From positions 246,178 to 310,177 of the forward strand of contig NZ_AWNK01000006.1 in assembly GCF_000469585.1 (NCBI RefSeq): a DNA stretch of 64,000 nucleotides, read 5' to 3'. The DNA is from Chrysiogenes arsenatis DSM 11915 (lineage in GTDB: Bacteria; Chrysiogenota; Chrysiogenetes; Chrysiogenales; Chrysiogenaceae). Positions 46,211 to 54,143 of the stretch are shown piece after piece; within the stretch, counting starts at the first letter, position 1, and each line of letters starts with the position of its first letter. The translations under genes were made by a program, and so were the position numbers. The notes under the pieces were generated by a model. The model saw nothing but the letters and a program-made list of their open reading frames with translations. It was not told the DNA's origin and ran no database searches.

Positions 46211-46641
46211 CAGGCGCTCCGCCGCTTAAAGTAGAGCGCCGTGCCGATGGAACCCCACACAACGCACAACACCATCACCCCTTTTTGCAAGGATGAAAGC
46301 TCGTTACTTGTTACGGTTATGTTCTGCTGGGAGCCAATTTCAACGTGCACCATAGCACCATGCCCTGCTTGGCGAATCTGCACCCCCCACTGGCCGACGA
46401 TGGTATGATCCGGCACGAAGCGAAATTCGCCAGAATCATTGGTAGTACCGCGCAGCCACGGTGTGCGAGGATTGTCAGGTGCGTATACGTTCACTTGCGC
46501 GTGAGCGATTGGGGTAGCGTCGTCGTAACGTGCACTCACGGTGACACCCGTACTGGTCACTACCCGTGTTACCACGCCATGAGCCTGCGCGGAGAAAACA
46601 GCAATTATCACTACCAAAAGCGTACGAAGCGCGTGTTTCAT
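46210..46641 (-). CDS. NikL/CbiL-like exported accessory protein of the metal transporter
   Basis: A 143-residue protein with a signal peptide (about 1-20), one immunoglobulin-like (carboxypeptidase-regulatory type) domain (about 30-105, with VSARYDDATPIAHAQVNVYAP and DSGEFRFVPD) and a C-terminal membrane helix (about 118-138). Cleavage after SAQA would leave a mature N-terminus HGVV. Such domains accompany NikM/CbiM in some Ni/Co systems. The start is ATG 46641, overlapping the small upstream gene (ATGA). Assignment rests on context and topology more than on close sequence match. Confidence 0.65.
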   Translation of the reverse strand: MKHALRTLLVVIIAVFSAQAHGVVTRVVTSTGVTVSARYDDATPIAHAQVNVYAPDNPRTPWLRGTTNDSGEFRFVPDHTIVGQWGVQIRQAGHGAMVHVEIGSQQNITVTSNELSSLQKGVMVLCVVWGSIGTALYFKRRSA

Positions 46642-46784
46642 TGACATTCGACGTCACAATATCCTTCGCCAACGTCTCCAACATGCCGTCCGCGCCGTGA
46701 AACGGTTTGCATTTCATTCGTTGCGCTGACAAACGGAGTAAAACCGAGAAGGAGTGAAAAAGCGCGACGAGAACCTGTTTTCAT
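46638..46784 (-). CDS. 48-residue exported peptide upstream of the metal transporter
   Basis: ATG 46784 with GGAGG four bases upstream; 48 residues. The first 21 look like a signal peptide (MKTGSRRAFSLLLGFTPFVSA); the short mature part is charged and ends CDVECQ, with two cysteines four apart. Its TGA overlaps the ATG of the next gene. It could be a secreted metal-binding peptide or a leader peptide that couples translation. No family recognised. Confidence 0.55.
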   Translation of the reverse strand: MKTGSRRAFSLLLGFTPFVSATNEMQTVSRRGRHVGDVGEGYCDVECQ

Positions 46785-46814
46785 GGAGCCTCCGAATGGT
46801 TTAGAATGTTTCTG

Positions 46815-46843
46815 GTTCGTATACGTGGTATTTTTATACGAAC
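46815..46843. promoter_or_regulatory. 9-bp inverted repeat in the cbiM/lpxK divergent gap
   Basis: GTTCGTATA and TATACGAAC spaced by 11 bases, between the metal-transport operon (start 46784, minus) and lpxK (plus). It resembles a dimeric-regulator operator and sits where the metal operon promoter would be. Confidence 0.4.
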
Positions 46844-46922
46844 ATTGCGTCCATCACAAGTCATACATACCTGCGCTGGTGCTCAGTTCTACCGATTACC
46901 GCGCAATACGAAGGATCATCAA

Positions 46923-47984
46923 TTGCGTAATATACTCTGTCAATTCTCACTCCACCAGTATCTCTATGGTACGGGTCTGTGGCGCATTCCTCGCGTCCTA
47001 CTCCTGCCGCTGGCGTGGATCTATCCTACCGTCAGTTGGCTTCGCTACCATGTAGCTCGCCCCAAGCACTTCCCCTTTTTTACCGTTGCCATTGGCAATC
47101 TCGTCGCTGGCGGCACCGGCAAAACCCCTCTGACACTTTTTTTTGCGCAACATTTGCAGGCAAAGGGGTTCAAGGTAGCGATTCTTTCGCGCGGCTACGG
47201 TGGGAAATATAAAACCCCTTTTGCCGTAATTACCCCTGAAACGACTTGGGAAGTTGGAGGCGACGAGCCACTGCTGTTGGCGCTACGCTCTGGCGCAACA
47301 GTCGTTGTGAGCCGCAACCGTTTCGATGGGGCGCGCTACCTTGCAACGCAGGAAATAGACGTGGTGATTCTTGACGACGCTTTTAGTAATCATGCACTGC
47401 ACAAAGATTTTGAGTGCCTTTTGCTGGACGCAACCACACCATACGGCAATGGATGGCCGATTCCCAGCGGCACGTTGCGTGAATTCCCTTCACAACAGCA
47501 GCGTGCCGATACCGCACTCTTAACACGAGTTCCGCTGGAGTATACCGGTGCGCACCCCGCATTTCATTTCGCCTTACGCCTTGCGCTCCCAACAGGCTGC
47601 GCCATCGCGTGTGCCAGCGCACTGGGCGACAATCGGCAATTTCAGCAAGCACTGCGACAAGCAGGATTTATTATCGAAAAAACCTGGGAAGGGTTGGATC
47701 ACCACCCAATTCCCGCCGCAGTTATCGAGGAACTTGCCTCACACGGGCTTCCCGTGGTAACTACCGTAAAAGATTTCGTGAAGATTCCTGCGCAGCTCCG
47801 TTCGTTGGTGCATGTCGCAGAGTTGGAGCCAATCCCTATCAATGTACACGAGGTTCTTGATTCCCTTGAAAAACGCATTGACCTATTTTTCACTCAAAAT
47901 AATCGCCAGCCTCTTTCGGCTCCTTCCCGCCAAAACAGCACTTTCGCTGGGACGGATGATGGGGAAAATCGCCTACACCTGTAA
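46923..47984 (+). CDS. lpxK: Tetraacyldisaccharide 4'-kinase LpxK
   Basis: A 353-residue inner-membrane kinase that adds the 4'-phosphate to lipid A disaccharide. The N-terminal membrane helix (RVLLLPLAWIYPTVSWL) precedes the P-loop GNLVAGGTGKTP; SRGYGGK, GDEPLLLA, NRFDGA and LDDAFSNHALHKDF follow as in the family. TTG 46923 behind AAGGA matches family length; the ATG at 46806 would add about 39 unrelated residues. The last 25 residues extend past the usual end and overlap the next gene. Confidence 0.88.
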   Translation: MRNILCQFSLHQYLYGTGLWRIPRVLLLPLAWIYPTVSWLRYHVARPKHFPFFTVAIGNLVAGGTGKTPLTLFFAQHLQAKGFKVAILSRGYGGKYKTPFAVITPETTWEVGGDEPLLLALRSGATVVVSRNRFDGARYLATQEIDVVILDDAFSNHALHKDFECLLLDATTPYGNGWPIPSGTLREFPSQQQRADTALLTRVPLEYTGAHPAFHFALRLALPTGCAIACASALGDNRQFQQALRQAGFIIEKTWEGLDHHPIPAAVIEELASHGLPVVTTVKDFVKIPAQLRSLVHVAELEPIPINVHEVLDSLEKRIDLFFTQNNRQPLSAPSRQNSTFAGTDDGENRLHL

Positions 47985-48732
47985 TCGCCGCCATCGTGCA
48001 ATTGCCGAGGAGAATATTCGTTGTGCCGGATACGACACGGACTTCACTCCCGAAGTCTACGCCCATCTCGGTGGCATGCTTGCCGAATGTTTCCGCCTGC
48101 CACTGATAACACCACATAATTTCCAACATGCGGCGCGGGTCGAAGGGTGGGAACACTACCAGCAAGCGCGTCACAATGCCGGACGTGTGATTCTGGTGAC
48201 GGCTCATCTGGGAAATTGGGAAAAACTCGCTCTCCTGCATTCACTCCATGCTCAGGTGGGTTTTGATATTGTCGGGCGCAAACTTGATAACGATGGCGCT
48301 GACCGTTTCGTCCGCGAAATGCGTGGCCAGGCCGGATCGGTTATTGACAAGCAAAACGGCTTACGTCAGATGCTTAAATCGCTCCGCAGCGGTCACGATC
48401 TTGGTATTTTAATCGACCAAGCCCTCCATCCTGACCAAGCCGTTCCGGTGCAGTTTTTTGGCCGCCCCGTCACAGCAGTTCCGGTCGTAACACTGCTGGC
48501 GCAGAAAACTGGCGCCGCCGTTGTATGCTGTTTTATCGGGCGCGAGCCTGATGGAACCGAACTGGTCACCTACTGCCCGCCTACTCGTATCACTGGTGAC
48601 CAGCAACGCGATTCACAGGAGCTTACTACAATAATCGAAGCGTTTATTCGCCGTTATAAAGAACAATGGTTTTGGGTACACCGCCGCTGGAAACATAGTC
48701 AAGAGCTGAGCGAACAGGAAATGCAGCCGTAA
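47842..48732 (+). CDS. Lipid A biosynthesis acyltransferase (LpxL/HtrB family)
   Basis: A protein of about 296 residues with an N-terminal membrane anchor (LKIIASLFRLLPAKTALSLGRMMG) and the acyltransferase motif H-x4-E/D as TAHLGNWEKLA, plus IDQALHPDQAVPVQFFGRP. It likely transfers a secondary acyl chain to Kdo-lipid A. The start is unclear: ATG 47842 is used, but TTG codons at 47857, 47866 or 47878 fit the family N-terminus as well. With ATG 47842 it overlaps lpxK by 143 bases, unusually long. Confidence 0.82.
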   Translation: MYTRFLIPLKNALTYFSLKIIASLFRLLPAKTALSLGRMMGKIAYTCNRRHRAIAEENIRCAGYDTDFTPEVYAHLGGMLAECFRLPLITPHNFQHAARVEGWEHYQQARHNAGRVILVTAHLGNWEKLALLHSLHAQVGFDIVGRKLDNDGADRFVREMRGQAGSVIDKQNGLRQMLKSLRSGHDLGILIDQALHPDQAVPVQFFGRPVTAVPVVTLLAQKTGAAVVCCFIGREPDGTELVTYCPPTRITGDQQRDSQELTTIIEAFIRRYKEQWFWVHRRWKHSQELSEQEMQP

Positions 48733-48815
48733 AAAGTATCACTCAGCAGCGTATATTCTGATATGCTACTGCCAAATCCCTTGCACGAAAGAACTCCGAA
48801 ACAAGCAGGTGTAAC

Positions 48816-49622
48816 GTGAATGTCTACCGGGTAAGTAGTTGGAACGAGCTACAAGATCAACTCTTCGCTGACTCCTGGAGCGAGCAACTCGGTCGCTTTC
48901 GCTCGCGTTACGCCTTTCGTGGCCTTTCCGACGCCTCTTACCCATTATACACCACACTACAACGCCTCGGTGGTTCCTACGAAATCCTCGAGCAACACTT
49001 GCTACGCAACTTTCGCAAATACGCGCACCGCTCGATGGTGCAACGCGATTCGCTGTGGCACTGGCTTTCCGTTGCACAACACTACGGACTTCCCACTCGC
49101 CTGCTGGATTGGACCTATTCGCCCCTGATCGCGCTCCATTTTGCCACTGCCAATATTGAGCGATTCCATACTGATGGAGCAATATGGGCCGTCAACTACG
49201 TAAAAGTACATCAGCTTATTCCAGAATCGCTGATATCAATCCTTTCGAAAGAGGGTGCGAATGTCTTTACCGTTGAAATGCTCAGTGCCGAGTTGGGATC
49301 CATGGAGGAATTTGCTGCACTGAGCAAAAACGACTTTGCCCTGTTTTTTGAACCCCCTTCGATAGACGACAGAATCGTCAACCAATTTGCCTTCTTTTCG
49401 CTGATGTGGCGTATCGACGCAATTTTTGACGAATGGCTGGCAGACTATCCCGACATCTGGCGTAAAATTATTATTCCCGCTGAATTAAAGTGGGAAATTC
49501 GCGATAAACTCGACCAGTCAAACATTACCGAAAGAGTGCTCTTTCCGGGAATGGATGGACTCAGCTCGTGGCTGAAAAGGCATTACAGCCCGAAACACAC
49601 TTTTACCGAGGTAAAAACATGA
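48816..49622 (+). CDS. FRG-domain protein
   Basis: A 268-residue soluble protein with an FRG domain in its first half: YAFRGLSDASYPLYTTLQRLG (about 32-52) and QHYGLPTRLLDWTYSPLIALHFAT (about 88-111). FRG domains are scattered in bacteria and phages, often next to defence or toxin genes; no activity is firmly assigned. The C-terminal half (about 130-268) shows no domain I recognise. Start GTG 48816. Its TGA overlaps the ATG of a PilZ-domain gene, so the two are made together. Confidence 0.82.
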   Translation: MNVYRVSSWNELQDQLFADSWSEQLGRFRSRYAFRGLSDASYPLYTTLQRLGGSYEILEQHLLRNFRKYAHRSMVQRDSLWHWLSVAQHYGLPTRLLDWTYSPLIALHFATANIERFHTDGAIWAVNYVKVHQLIPESLISILSKEGANVFTVEMLSAELGSMEEFAALSKNDFALFFEPPSIDDRIVNQFAFFSLMWRIDAIFDEWLADYPDIWRKIIIPAELKWEIRDKLDQSNITERVLFPGMDGLSSWLKRHYSPKHTFTEVKT

Positions 49623-49972
49623 AACGAGATATCCGCAGTCAGAAACGCTGGAACCTGCTCTTTTACCTACCGGTATATGACAGCGAAACGGGCGAGCTCC
49701 ACGGGCGAGTGGTCGACTTGACGACGCACGGCATTATGCTGGTTCACGACACGCAGATTCCGCGCGAAACGATTTTAGATGGCTACATTCAGGCACCACC
49801 CGAAGAAGGAAGTGACGAGCCATGGATTGTGATGGTTCGCGGCAAAGCGATGTGGTCGCGCCCCGATATCAACCCCAACCTGTGGGTAACCGGCTACCAA
49901 TTAATTGACCCACCCGCCGCCGTACAGCGCGAAATCACCCGCCTTGTTGGCGTCTATCCCTTTCATAGATAA
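49619..49972 (+). CDS. PilZ-like domain protein
   Basis: A 117-residue single-domain protein. The pattern IRSQKRWNLLFYLPVYD ... GRVVDLTTHGIMLV resembles the PilZ c-di-GMP site (an R-x3-R-like start, then D-x-S-x2-G); here DLTTHG replaces the canonical D-x-S-x2-G, so ligand binding is uncertain. ATG 49619 behind GAGGTAAAAAC overlaps the FRG gene stop. Several c-di-GMP enzymes are encoded in this window. Confidence 0.7.
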   Translation: MKRDIRSQKRWNLLFYLPVYDSETGELHGRVVDLTTHGIMLVHDTQIPRETILDGYIQAPPEEGSDEPWIVMVRGKAMWSRPDINPNLWVTGYQLIDPPAAVQREITRLVGVYPFHR

Positions 49973-49989
49973 CATCGGCACTCCACCGC

Positions 49990-50019
49990 TTGACTTGTGT
50001 ACCGCGCCACCAGTAGTAT
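49990..50019 (+). promoter_or_regulatory. Candidate sigma-70 promoter of leuCD-thiD
   Basis: TTGACT, 18 bases, TAGTAT (5/6 and 4/6 matches), about 29 bases before the leuC ATG and just after the PilZ-like gene ends. Confidence 0.4.
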
Positions 50020-50047
50020 TCACCCAAATTCTGTTCAGGAGTAACGC

Positions 50048-51346
50048 ATGGGACAAACCATCGCCCAGAAAATTTTCGCCGCCCACTTGCGCGACGAGCC
50101 ATTTCCCGGAACCAAAGTTCTTTCGCTTGATGCCGTATTCTGCCACGAAATTACGACCCCGATTGCTATTGACGACCTCAAAGCGCGCGGCAAAGATCGC
50201 GTGTTCGACGCTAGCAAAATCAAAGCCGTCATCGACCACGTCACCCCCGCCAAAGATTCGAAAACCGCCATGCAAGGGAAAATCCTGCGCGATTGGGCGC
50301 GTCAGCACCAGATCAAGGACTTCTTTGACATCGGCAATAACGGCGTCTGCCACGCCATCTTCCCCGAAAAAGGGTTCGTTCGCCCCGGCTACACCATTAT
50401 CATGGGCGATAGCCACACCTGTACCCACGGCGCTTTCGGCGCCTTTGCCGCTGGTGTCGGCACCACCGATCTCGAAGTTGGTATCCTCAAAGGGGTGTGC
50501 GCCTTCCGCGAACCAAAAACCTTCCGCATCAACGTCAGCGGCACCCTGCCCGTCGGCGTGTATGCCAAAGACATCATCCTTGACATTATCCGCCGCATCA
50601 CCGTGAATGGCGCAACCGACATGGTTGTCGAATTTGGCGGGACAGTTGTTGCAGGACTGTCGATGGAATCGCGCATGACACTCTGCAACATGGCCGTCGA
50701 AGCTGGAGCGACCAGCGGTATCTGCGCTCCTGACATGGTCACAGTAGAATACCTCTGGCCGTTCATCAAAAGCGAATATGCCTCCAAGCAAGCCGCACTC
50801 GAAGCCTTCACCAAGTGGCTTCCTGATACCGATGCGGCGTACGAAAAAACACTCGACGTCGATGCCTCTACCCTCCAGCCAATGTGTACCGACCAATTTA
50901 AGCCGGACTGCGTTGTTCCGATTGCCGAACTTGGCGACCGCCGTGTCGACCAAATCTATATCGGTTCTTGCACCAACGGACGGATCGAAGATCTGCGCCA
51001 AGCCGCATCCATCCTCAAAGGGCGCAAACTCGCCGACCACGTGCGCGGCATTGTTTCCCCAGCTACCCCTGATATCTTCAAGCAAGCCAACAAGGAAGGG
51101 ATCATCGATATCTTTATGGAAGCAGGATTCTGCGTTACCAACCCCACCTGCGGAGCCTGCCTTGGGATGAGTAACGGCGTACTGGCCGAAGGCGAAGTCT
51201 GCGCTTCCACCACCAACCGCAACTTCAATGGTCGCATGGGCAAAGGGGGCATGGTGCATTTAATGAGCCCCGCCTCCGCCGCCGCTTCCGCCGTTACCGG
51301 CTACCTCACCGATCCCCGTAAACTTCTTGCAGAGAGTGTGAACTGA
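50048..51346 (+). CDS. leuC: 3-isopropylmalate dehydratase large subunit (LeuC, class II type)
   Basis: A 432-residue aconitase-family subunit. Cluster cysteines lie in YIGSCTNGR and NPTCGACLG, and substrate motifs include GDSHTCTHGAFGAFAAGVGTTD. It isomerises 2- and 3-isopropylmalate in leucine synthesis; homoaconitase-like relatives share this fold, so a homolog acting on homocitrate cannot be excluded, though nifV is the only homocitrate-type gene nearby. Start behind CAGGAGTAACGC. Overlaps leuD by one base. Confidence 0.92.
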   Translation: MGQTIAQKIFAAHLRDEPFPGTKVLSLDAVFCHEITTPIAIDDLKARGKDRVFDASKIKAVIDHVTPAKDSKTAMQGKILRDWARQHQIKDFFDIGNNGVCHAIFPEKGFVRPGYTIIMGDSHTCTHGAFGAFAAGVGTTDLEVGILKGVCAFREPKTFRINVSGTLPVGVYAKDIILDIIRRITVNGATDMVVEFGGTVVAGLSMESRMTLCNMAVEAGATSGICAPDMVTVEYLWPFIKSEYASKQAALEAFTKWLPDTDAAYEKTLDVDASTLQPMCTDQFKPDCVVPIAELGDRRVDQIYIGSCTNGRIEDLRQAASILKGRKLADHVRGIVSPATPDIFKQANKEGIIDIFMEAGFCVTNPTCGACLGMSNGVLAEGEVCASTTNRNFNGRMGKGGMVHLMSPASAAASAVTGYLTDPRKLLAESVN

Positions 51347-51873
51347 TGAAAACATTTGGCGGCCCAGTCCTGTTCCTTGATCGGGACGACATCAACACCG
51401 ACGAAATTATCCCCGCAAAATACCTGACCGAACTGACCAAAGAAGCACTGAAGCCGTACATTCTGGAAGACCTCAAACTCCCCGGCTTCGACCAAAAAGG
51501 GGAAGCTACCAAGCAGGCACGCGTCATTGTAACCCGCAAAAATTTTGGCTGCGGATCGTCGCGCGAACACGCCCCGTGGGTCTTTGAAGTGAACGACATT
51601 ACGGCGGTCATTGCCGAAGGGTACGCCCGCATCTTCCGTCAGAATATGTTCAACGGCGGCATGCTGGCTATCGAACTCCCAAAAGCCGATATCGATGCCA
51701 TTTTTGCCTACGCAAGCGTAGCCGGAAGCGCTCTCGCGATTGACATCGACAGCAAAAAAATGTGCGTCAGTGGCGGCGGCAAAGAAACCGTCATCGACTT
51801 CACCCTCAGCCCGTTTGACGAAGCCCTCGTCCGTGCTGGCGGTTGGGTTGAATACGCCGACGCCAAATACTAA
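51346..51873 (+). CDS. leuD: 3-isopropylmalate dehydratase small subunit (LeuD)
   Basis: A 175-residue swivel-domain subunit. DRDDINTDEIIPAKYL at the start and NFGCGSSREHAPW in the middle are family signatures; the latter contacts substrate in the LeuCD complex. Translation is coupled to leuC (TGATG). Full length. Confidence 0.93.
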   Translation: MKTFGGPVLFLDRDDINTDEIIPAKYLTELTKEALKPYILEDLKLPGFDQKGEATKQARVIVTRKNFGCGSSREHAPWVFEVNDITAVIAEGYARIFRQNMFNGGMLAIELPKADIDAIFAYASVAGSALAIDIDSKKMCVSGGGKETVIDFTLSPFDEALVRAGGWVEYADAKY

Positions 51874-51894
51874 GCGACGGACGAGACCCGCCGC

Positions 51895-52704
51895 GTGAAT
51901 CCCATCCCCATAGCCCTTACTATCGCCGGTTCCGACCCTTCGGGGGGAGCCGGCATTCAGGCTGATCTCAAAACATTTCTGGCACTCCGCGTCTATGGCG
52001 CGGCAGTGCCAACCTGTTTAACCGTGCAAAACACCCAAGCGGTCGCTGATGCCATGATGCTCCCCGGCGAATTCGTCGCCGCACAGGCGCAGATGGTATT
52101 CGATGATCTCTCCGTTGGGGCATTGAAAACTGGTATGCTTGGTAATACTGACATTGTGGAAGCGGTCGGTCGTGTTATCGACGGAAAGCCCAACATTGTC
52201 TGCGATCCCGTCATGGTTTCCACGAGTGGCTATCCGTTGCTTAACGAAGCCGCCCGCGATGCCCTATGCCAGTGCGTGATCGCCCAGGCGACTCTCGTCA
52301 CCCCGAACGCACACGAACTCAAACTCCTTGCCCCAGATATCCCCAACTCAACCGAAGCGGGCTACCGAGTGCTGCAGCGATTCCCCGAACTGCGCGGCAT
52401 CCTGATTAAAGGCGGCCACTGGGACGAAACCGGTCATACCGTTACGGACACATTACTGGAACGCACCGCTGATGGGGCGATTGCCACCCATCACTTCCGC
52501 CATCCACGCTATCAAACCAAAAACACCCATGGCACCGGCTGCACACTGGCCGCCGCCATCACCGCCGGACTGGCCCGCGGGCGGCACCTGAGCGAAGCGG
52601 TGAGTGCGGCGGTAACATTCGTCGATGCCCTGCTGGGAATATCTGCCGAACACAGTGTTGGTAAAGGGCACGGGCCGTTGCTACATCATCTGCATAGGAG
52701 ATAG
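51895..52704 (+). CDS. thiD: Hydroxymethylpyrimidine/phosphomethylpyrimidine kinase ThiD
   Basis: A 269-residue ribokinase-fold enzyme that phosphorylates HMP and HMP-P for thiamin synthesis. Signatures: ALTIAGSDPSGGAGIQADLKTF near the N-terminus and the C-terminal anion hole and base NTHGTGCTLAAAI. GTG start 21 bp after leuD with only a weak ribosome site, so it likely depends on leuCD transcription. No thiamin riboswitch seen upstream. Confidence 0.93.
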   Translation: MNPIPIALTIAGSDPSGGAGIQADLKTFLALRVYGAAVPTCLTVQNTQAVADAMMLPGEFVAAQAQMVFDDLSVGALKTGMLGNTDIVEAVGRVIDGKPNIVCDPVMVSTSGYPLLNEAARDALCQCVIAQATLVTPNAHELKLLAPDIPNSTEAGYRVLQRFPELRGILIKGGHWDETGHTVTDTLLERTADGAIATHHFRHPRYQTKNTHGTGCTLAAAITAGLARGRHLSEAVSAAVTFVDALLGISAEHSVGKGHGPLLHHLHRR

Positions 52705-52712
52705 CAACTATT

Positions 52713-52780
52713 CAGTATCGCATCCCGTCATTAGATTTCTCCTCGCTTCGCTCGTTCGAAATGACTGAGTGATACCCTGA
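52713..52780. repeat. REP-like palindrome between convergent thiD and nifV
   Basis: Nested inverted repeats: outer TCAG-TATC pairs with GATA-cc-CTGA, inner GTCATT (52727-52732) with AATGAC (52760-52765) around a CG-rich core (CCTCGCTTCGCTCGTTCG). The core and the AGATTTCT/GAAATGAC edges have the look of widely dispersed bacterial palindromes. It also sits where a two-way terminator is expected. Confidence 0.6.
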
Positions 52781-52795
52781 AGAGTTCCCTTTGCC

Positions 52796-53911
52796 CTACA
52801 GCGACGCCTCATACAGTTCGCACAGCTCATCGTCGCTTAACGCCCGCTTGCGTTCATTTGCCAAGCGGCGGATCTGCGGCATAATTCCATTCACCGAATG
52901 GCGATCCGCAACAACCCCCCGCTGATGCAGTCGATGAATCACTCCCTGCGTTCCGCTGTGCGATCCCACCACAATATGGCGCTGCATCCCGAGCACTTCC
53001 GGTGGAAATGGCTCATAGTTCGCTGGATTTTTCAGGACGCCATCGGCGTGGATACCTGATTCGTGCGTAAACATCAGTTCGCCAATCACCGGGCGATACG
53101 GCTCTATCGTCCGGCCAGAAGCCGCCGCCACATACTGTGCTAACGAGCGCAGATCAGCAGTATTGTACGTTACGGGCTGCTGATACACGTAGCGAAGCGC
53201 CATAATAATCTCTTCGAGTGGCGCATTTCCCGCCCGTTCACCCAAGCCAATAACAGTGGTATTGATGTGCGTCGCTCCGGCTTTCACTGCCGCCAGCGCA
53301 TTGGCTCCCGCCAAACCAAAGTCGTTATGCGTGTGAATTTCGACCGCCAGCCCTGATTCGGCAATCAAACTCTTCACCGCATCATAGGTAGAGAACGGAT
53401 CGAGAATACCGACGGTATCGCAATAGCGAAAGCGCGCTGCACCGTGCTCCTTGGCGGCCTTAGCATACGCAATGACAAAGTCAAGCGGTGCCCGAGACGC
53501 ATCCTCTCCGCCAACGGAAACATACAGATTTTTCGTCGCACAAAAATCGAGTACGCGCCGCAGTTGGTCAATCACCCACGGCGGTGTTTTCCCAAGTTTC
53601 GACGATATTTGAATTTCTGAAAGCGGCAGGGATATCTCCACCGAGGTCGCGCCAGCATCGAGTGACGCTCGAATATCACTGATAACCGCGCGATTCCATG
53701 CGAGCAGTCTCGCTTTCAACCCCAAATCAGTCAACGCGCGAAAGGCTTCCTGCTCATCATCACCCATCACGGGAATACCTGCTTCGATCTCTTCCACGCC
53801 AATCGCATCAAGGCGACGCGCAATTTCAAGTTTATCGGCAAGGCTGAAAGCTACGCCTGGGGTTTGTGCCCCATCGCGGAGCGTTGTATCGTCGATAGTG
53901 ACCGGACCCAT
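52796..53911 (-). CDS. nifV: Homocitrate synthase NifV
   Basis: A 371-residue DRE-TIM enzyme that condenses acetyl-CoA and 2-oxoglutarate to homocitrate, the organic part of FeMo-cofactor. DTTLRDGAQTPGVAF, LPLSEIQISSKLGKTP, RFRYCDTVGILDPF and HTHNDFGLAGANALAAV are NifV-like. The LeuA-type regulatory domain is absent, as in NifV. ATG 53911 behind AAGGAG; a longer reading starts upstream of this site. A -24/-12 promoter lies 31 bp or so upstream and a NifA site beyond it. Confidence 0.93.
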   Translation of the reverse strand: MGPVTIDDTTLRDGAQTPGVAFSLADKLEIARRLDAIGVEEIEAGIPVMGDDEQEAFRALTDLGLKARLLAWNRAVISDIRASLDAGATSVEISLPLSEIQISSKLGKTPPWVIDQLRRVLDFCATKNLYVSVGGEDASRAPLDFVIAYAKAAKEHGAARFRYCDTVGILDPFSTYDAVKSLIAESGLAVEIHTHNDFGLAGANALAAVKAGATHINTTVIGLGERAGNAPLEEIIMALRYVYQQPVTYNTADLRSLAQYVAAASGRTIEPYRPVIGELMFTHESGIHADGVLKNPANYEPFPPEVLGMQRHIVVGSHSGTQGVIHRLHQRGVVADRHSVNGIMPQIRRLANERKRALSDDELCELYEASL

Positions 53912-53951
53912 ACCATCTCTCCTTGGTGAACGAGTTCTTATGGAAAGACAA

Positions 53952-53967
53952 TACAATCCCCATGCCA
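53952..53967 (-). promoter_or_regulatory. Sigma-54 (-24/-12) promoter of nifV
   Basis: On the minus strand TGGCATGGGGATTGTA: GG and G of the -24/-12 pair are spaced correctly; only the last C of -12 is T. It would start transcription about 31 bases before the nifV ATG. NifA site 54032-54047 lies about 65 bases further upstream. Confidence 0.7.
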
Positions 53968-54031
53968 CGAGCTATCCTACCTAGATAGACTACGTTACAG
54001 GAAATTCAATTACGACATATCCAACATGTCA

Positions 54032-54047
54032 TGTCAATAAACTGACA
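54032..54047. promoter_or_regulatory. NifA upstream activator site shared by nifV and nifB
   Basis: TGT-N10-ACA, here also a longer dyad (TGTCA-N6-TGACA). It lies about 65 bases from the nifV -24 element and about 97 from the nifB one, both usual distances. Being palindromic, it can serve both directions. A 9-bp inverted pair, CTGACAATG (54042-54050)/CATTGTCAG (54067-54075), overlaps its edge. Confidence 0.8.
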
Positions 54048-54143
54048 ATGCTGACACGAACAACGCCATTGTCAGCCTCGCGTCCACGACAGAGATCCAT
54101 CCAGCGACCAGCAAACTACGATAATAAAAAGGCGTAAGCCAGA

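Noticed and set aside
46785-46922. Cobalamin riboswitch before the CbiM operon
   Set aside because: The gap is too short and lacks a B12-box-like sequence.
49901-51259. Long minus-strand open frame (452 codons) opposite leuC
   Set aside because: It lies wholly across leuC and the gap before it, has no recognisable domain, and its composition follows from the codon pattern of leuC on the other strand.
50048-52704. leuCD as homoaconitase genes linked to nifV
   Set aside because: NifV product is used directly for the cofactor; sequence motifs fit ordinary isopropylmalate isomerase and the genes are convergent with nifV.
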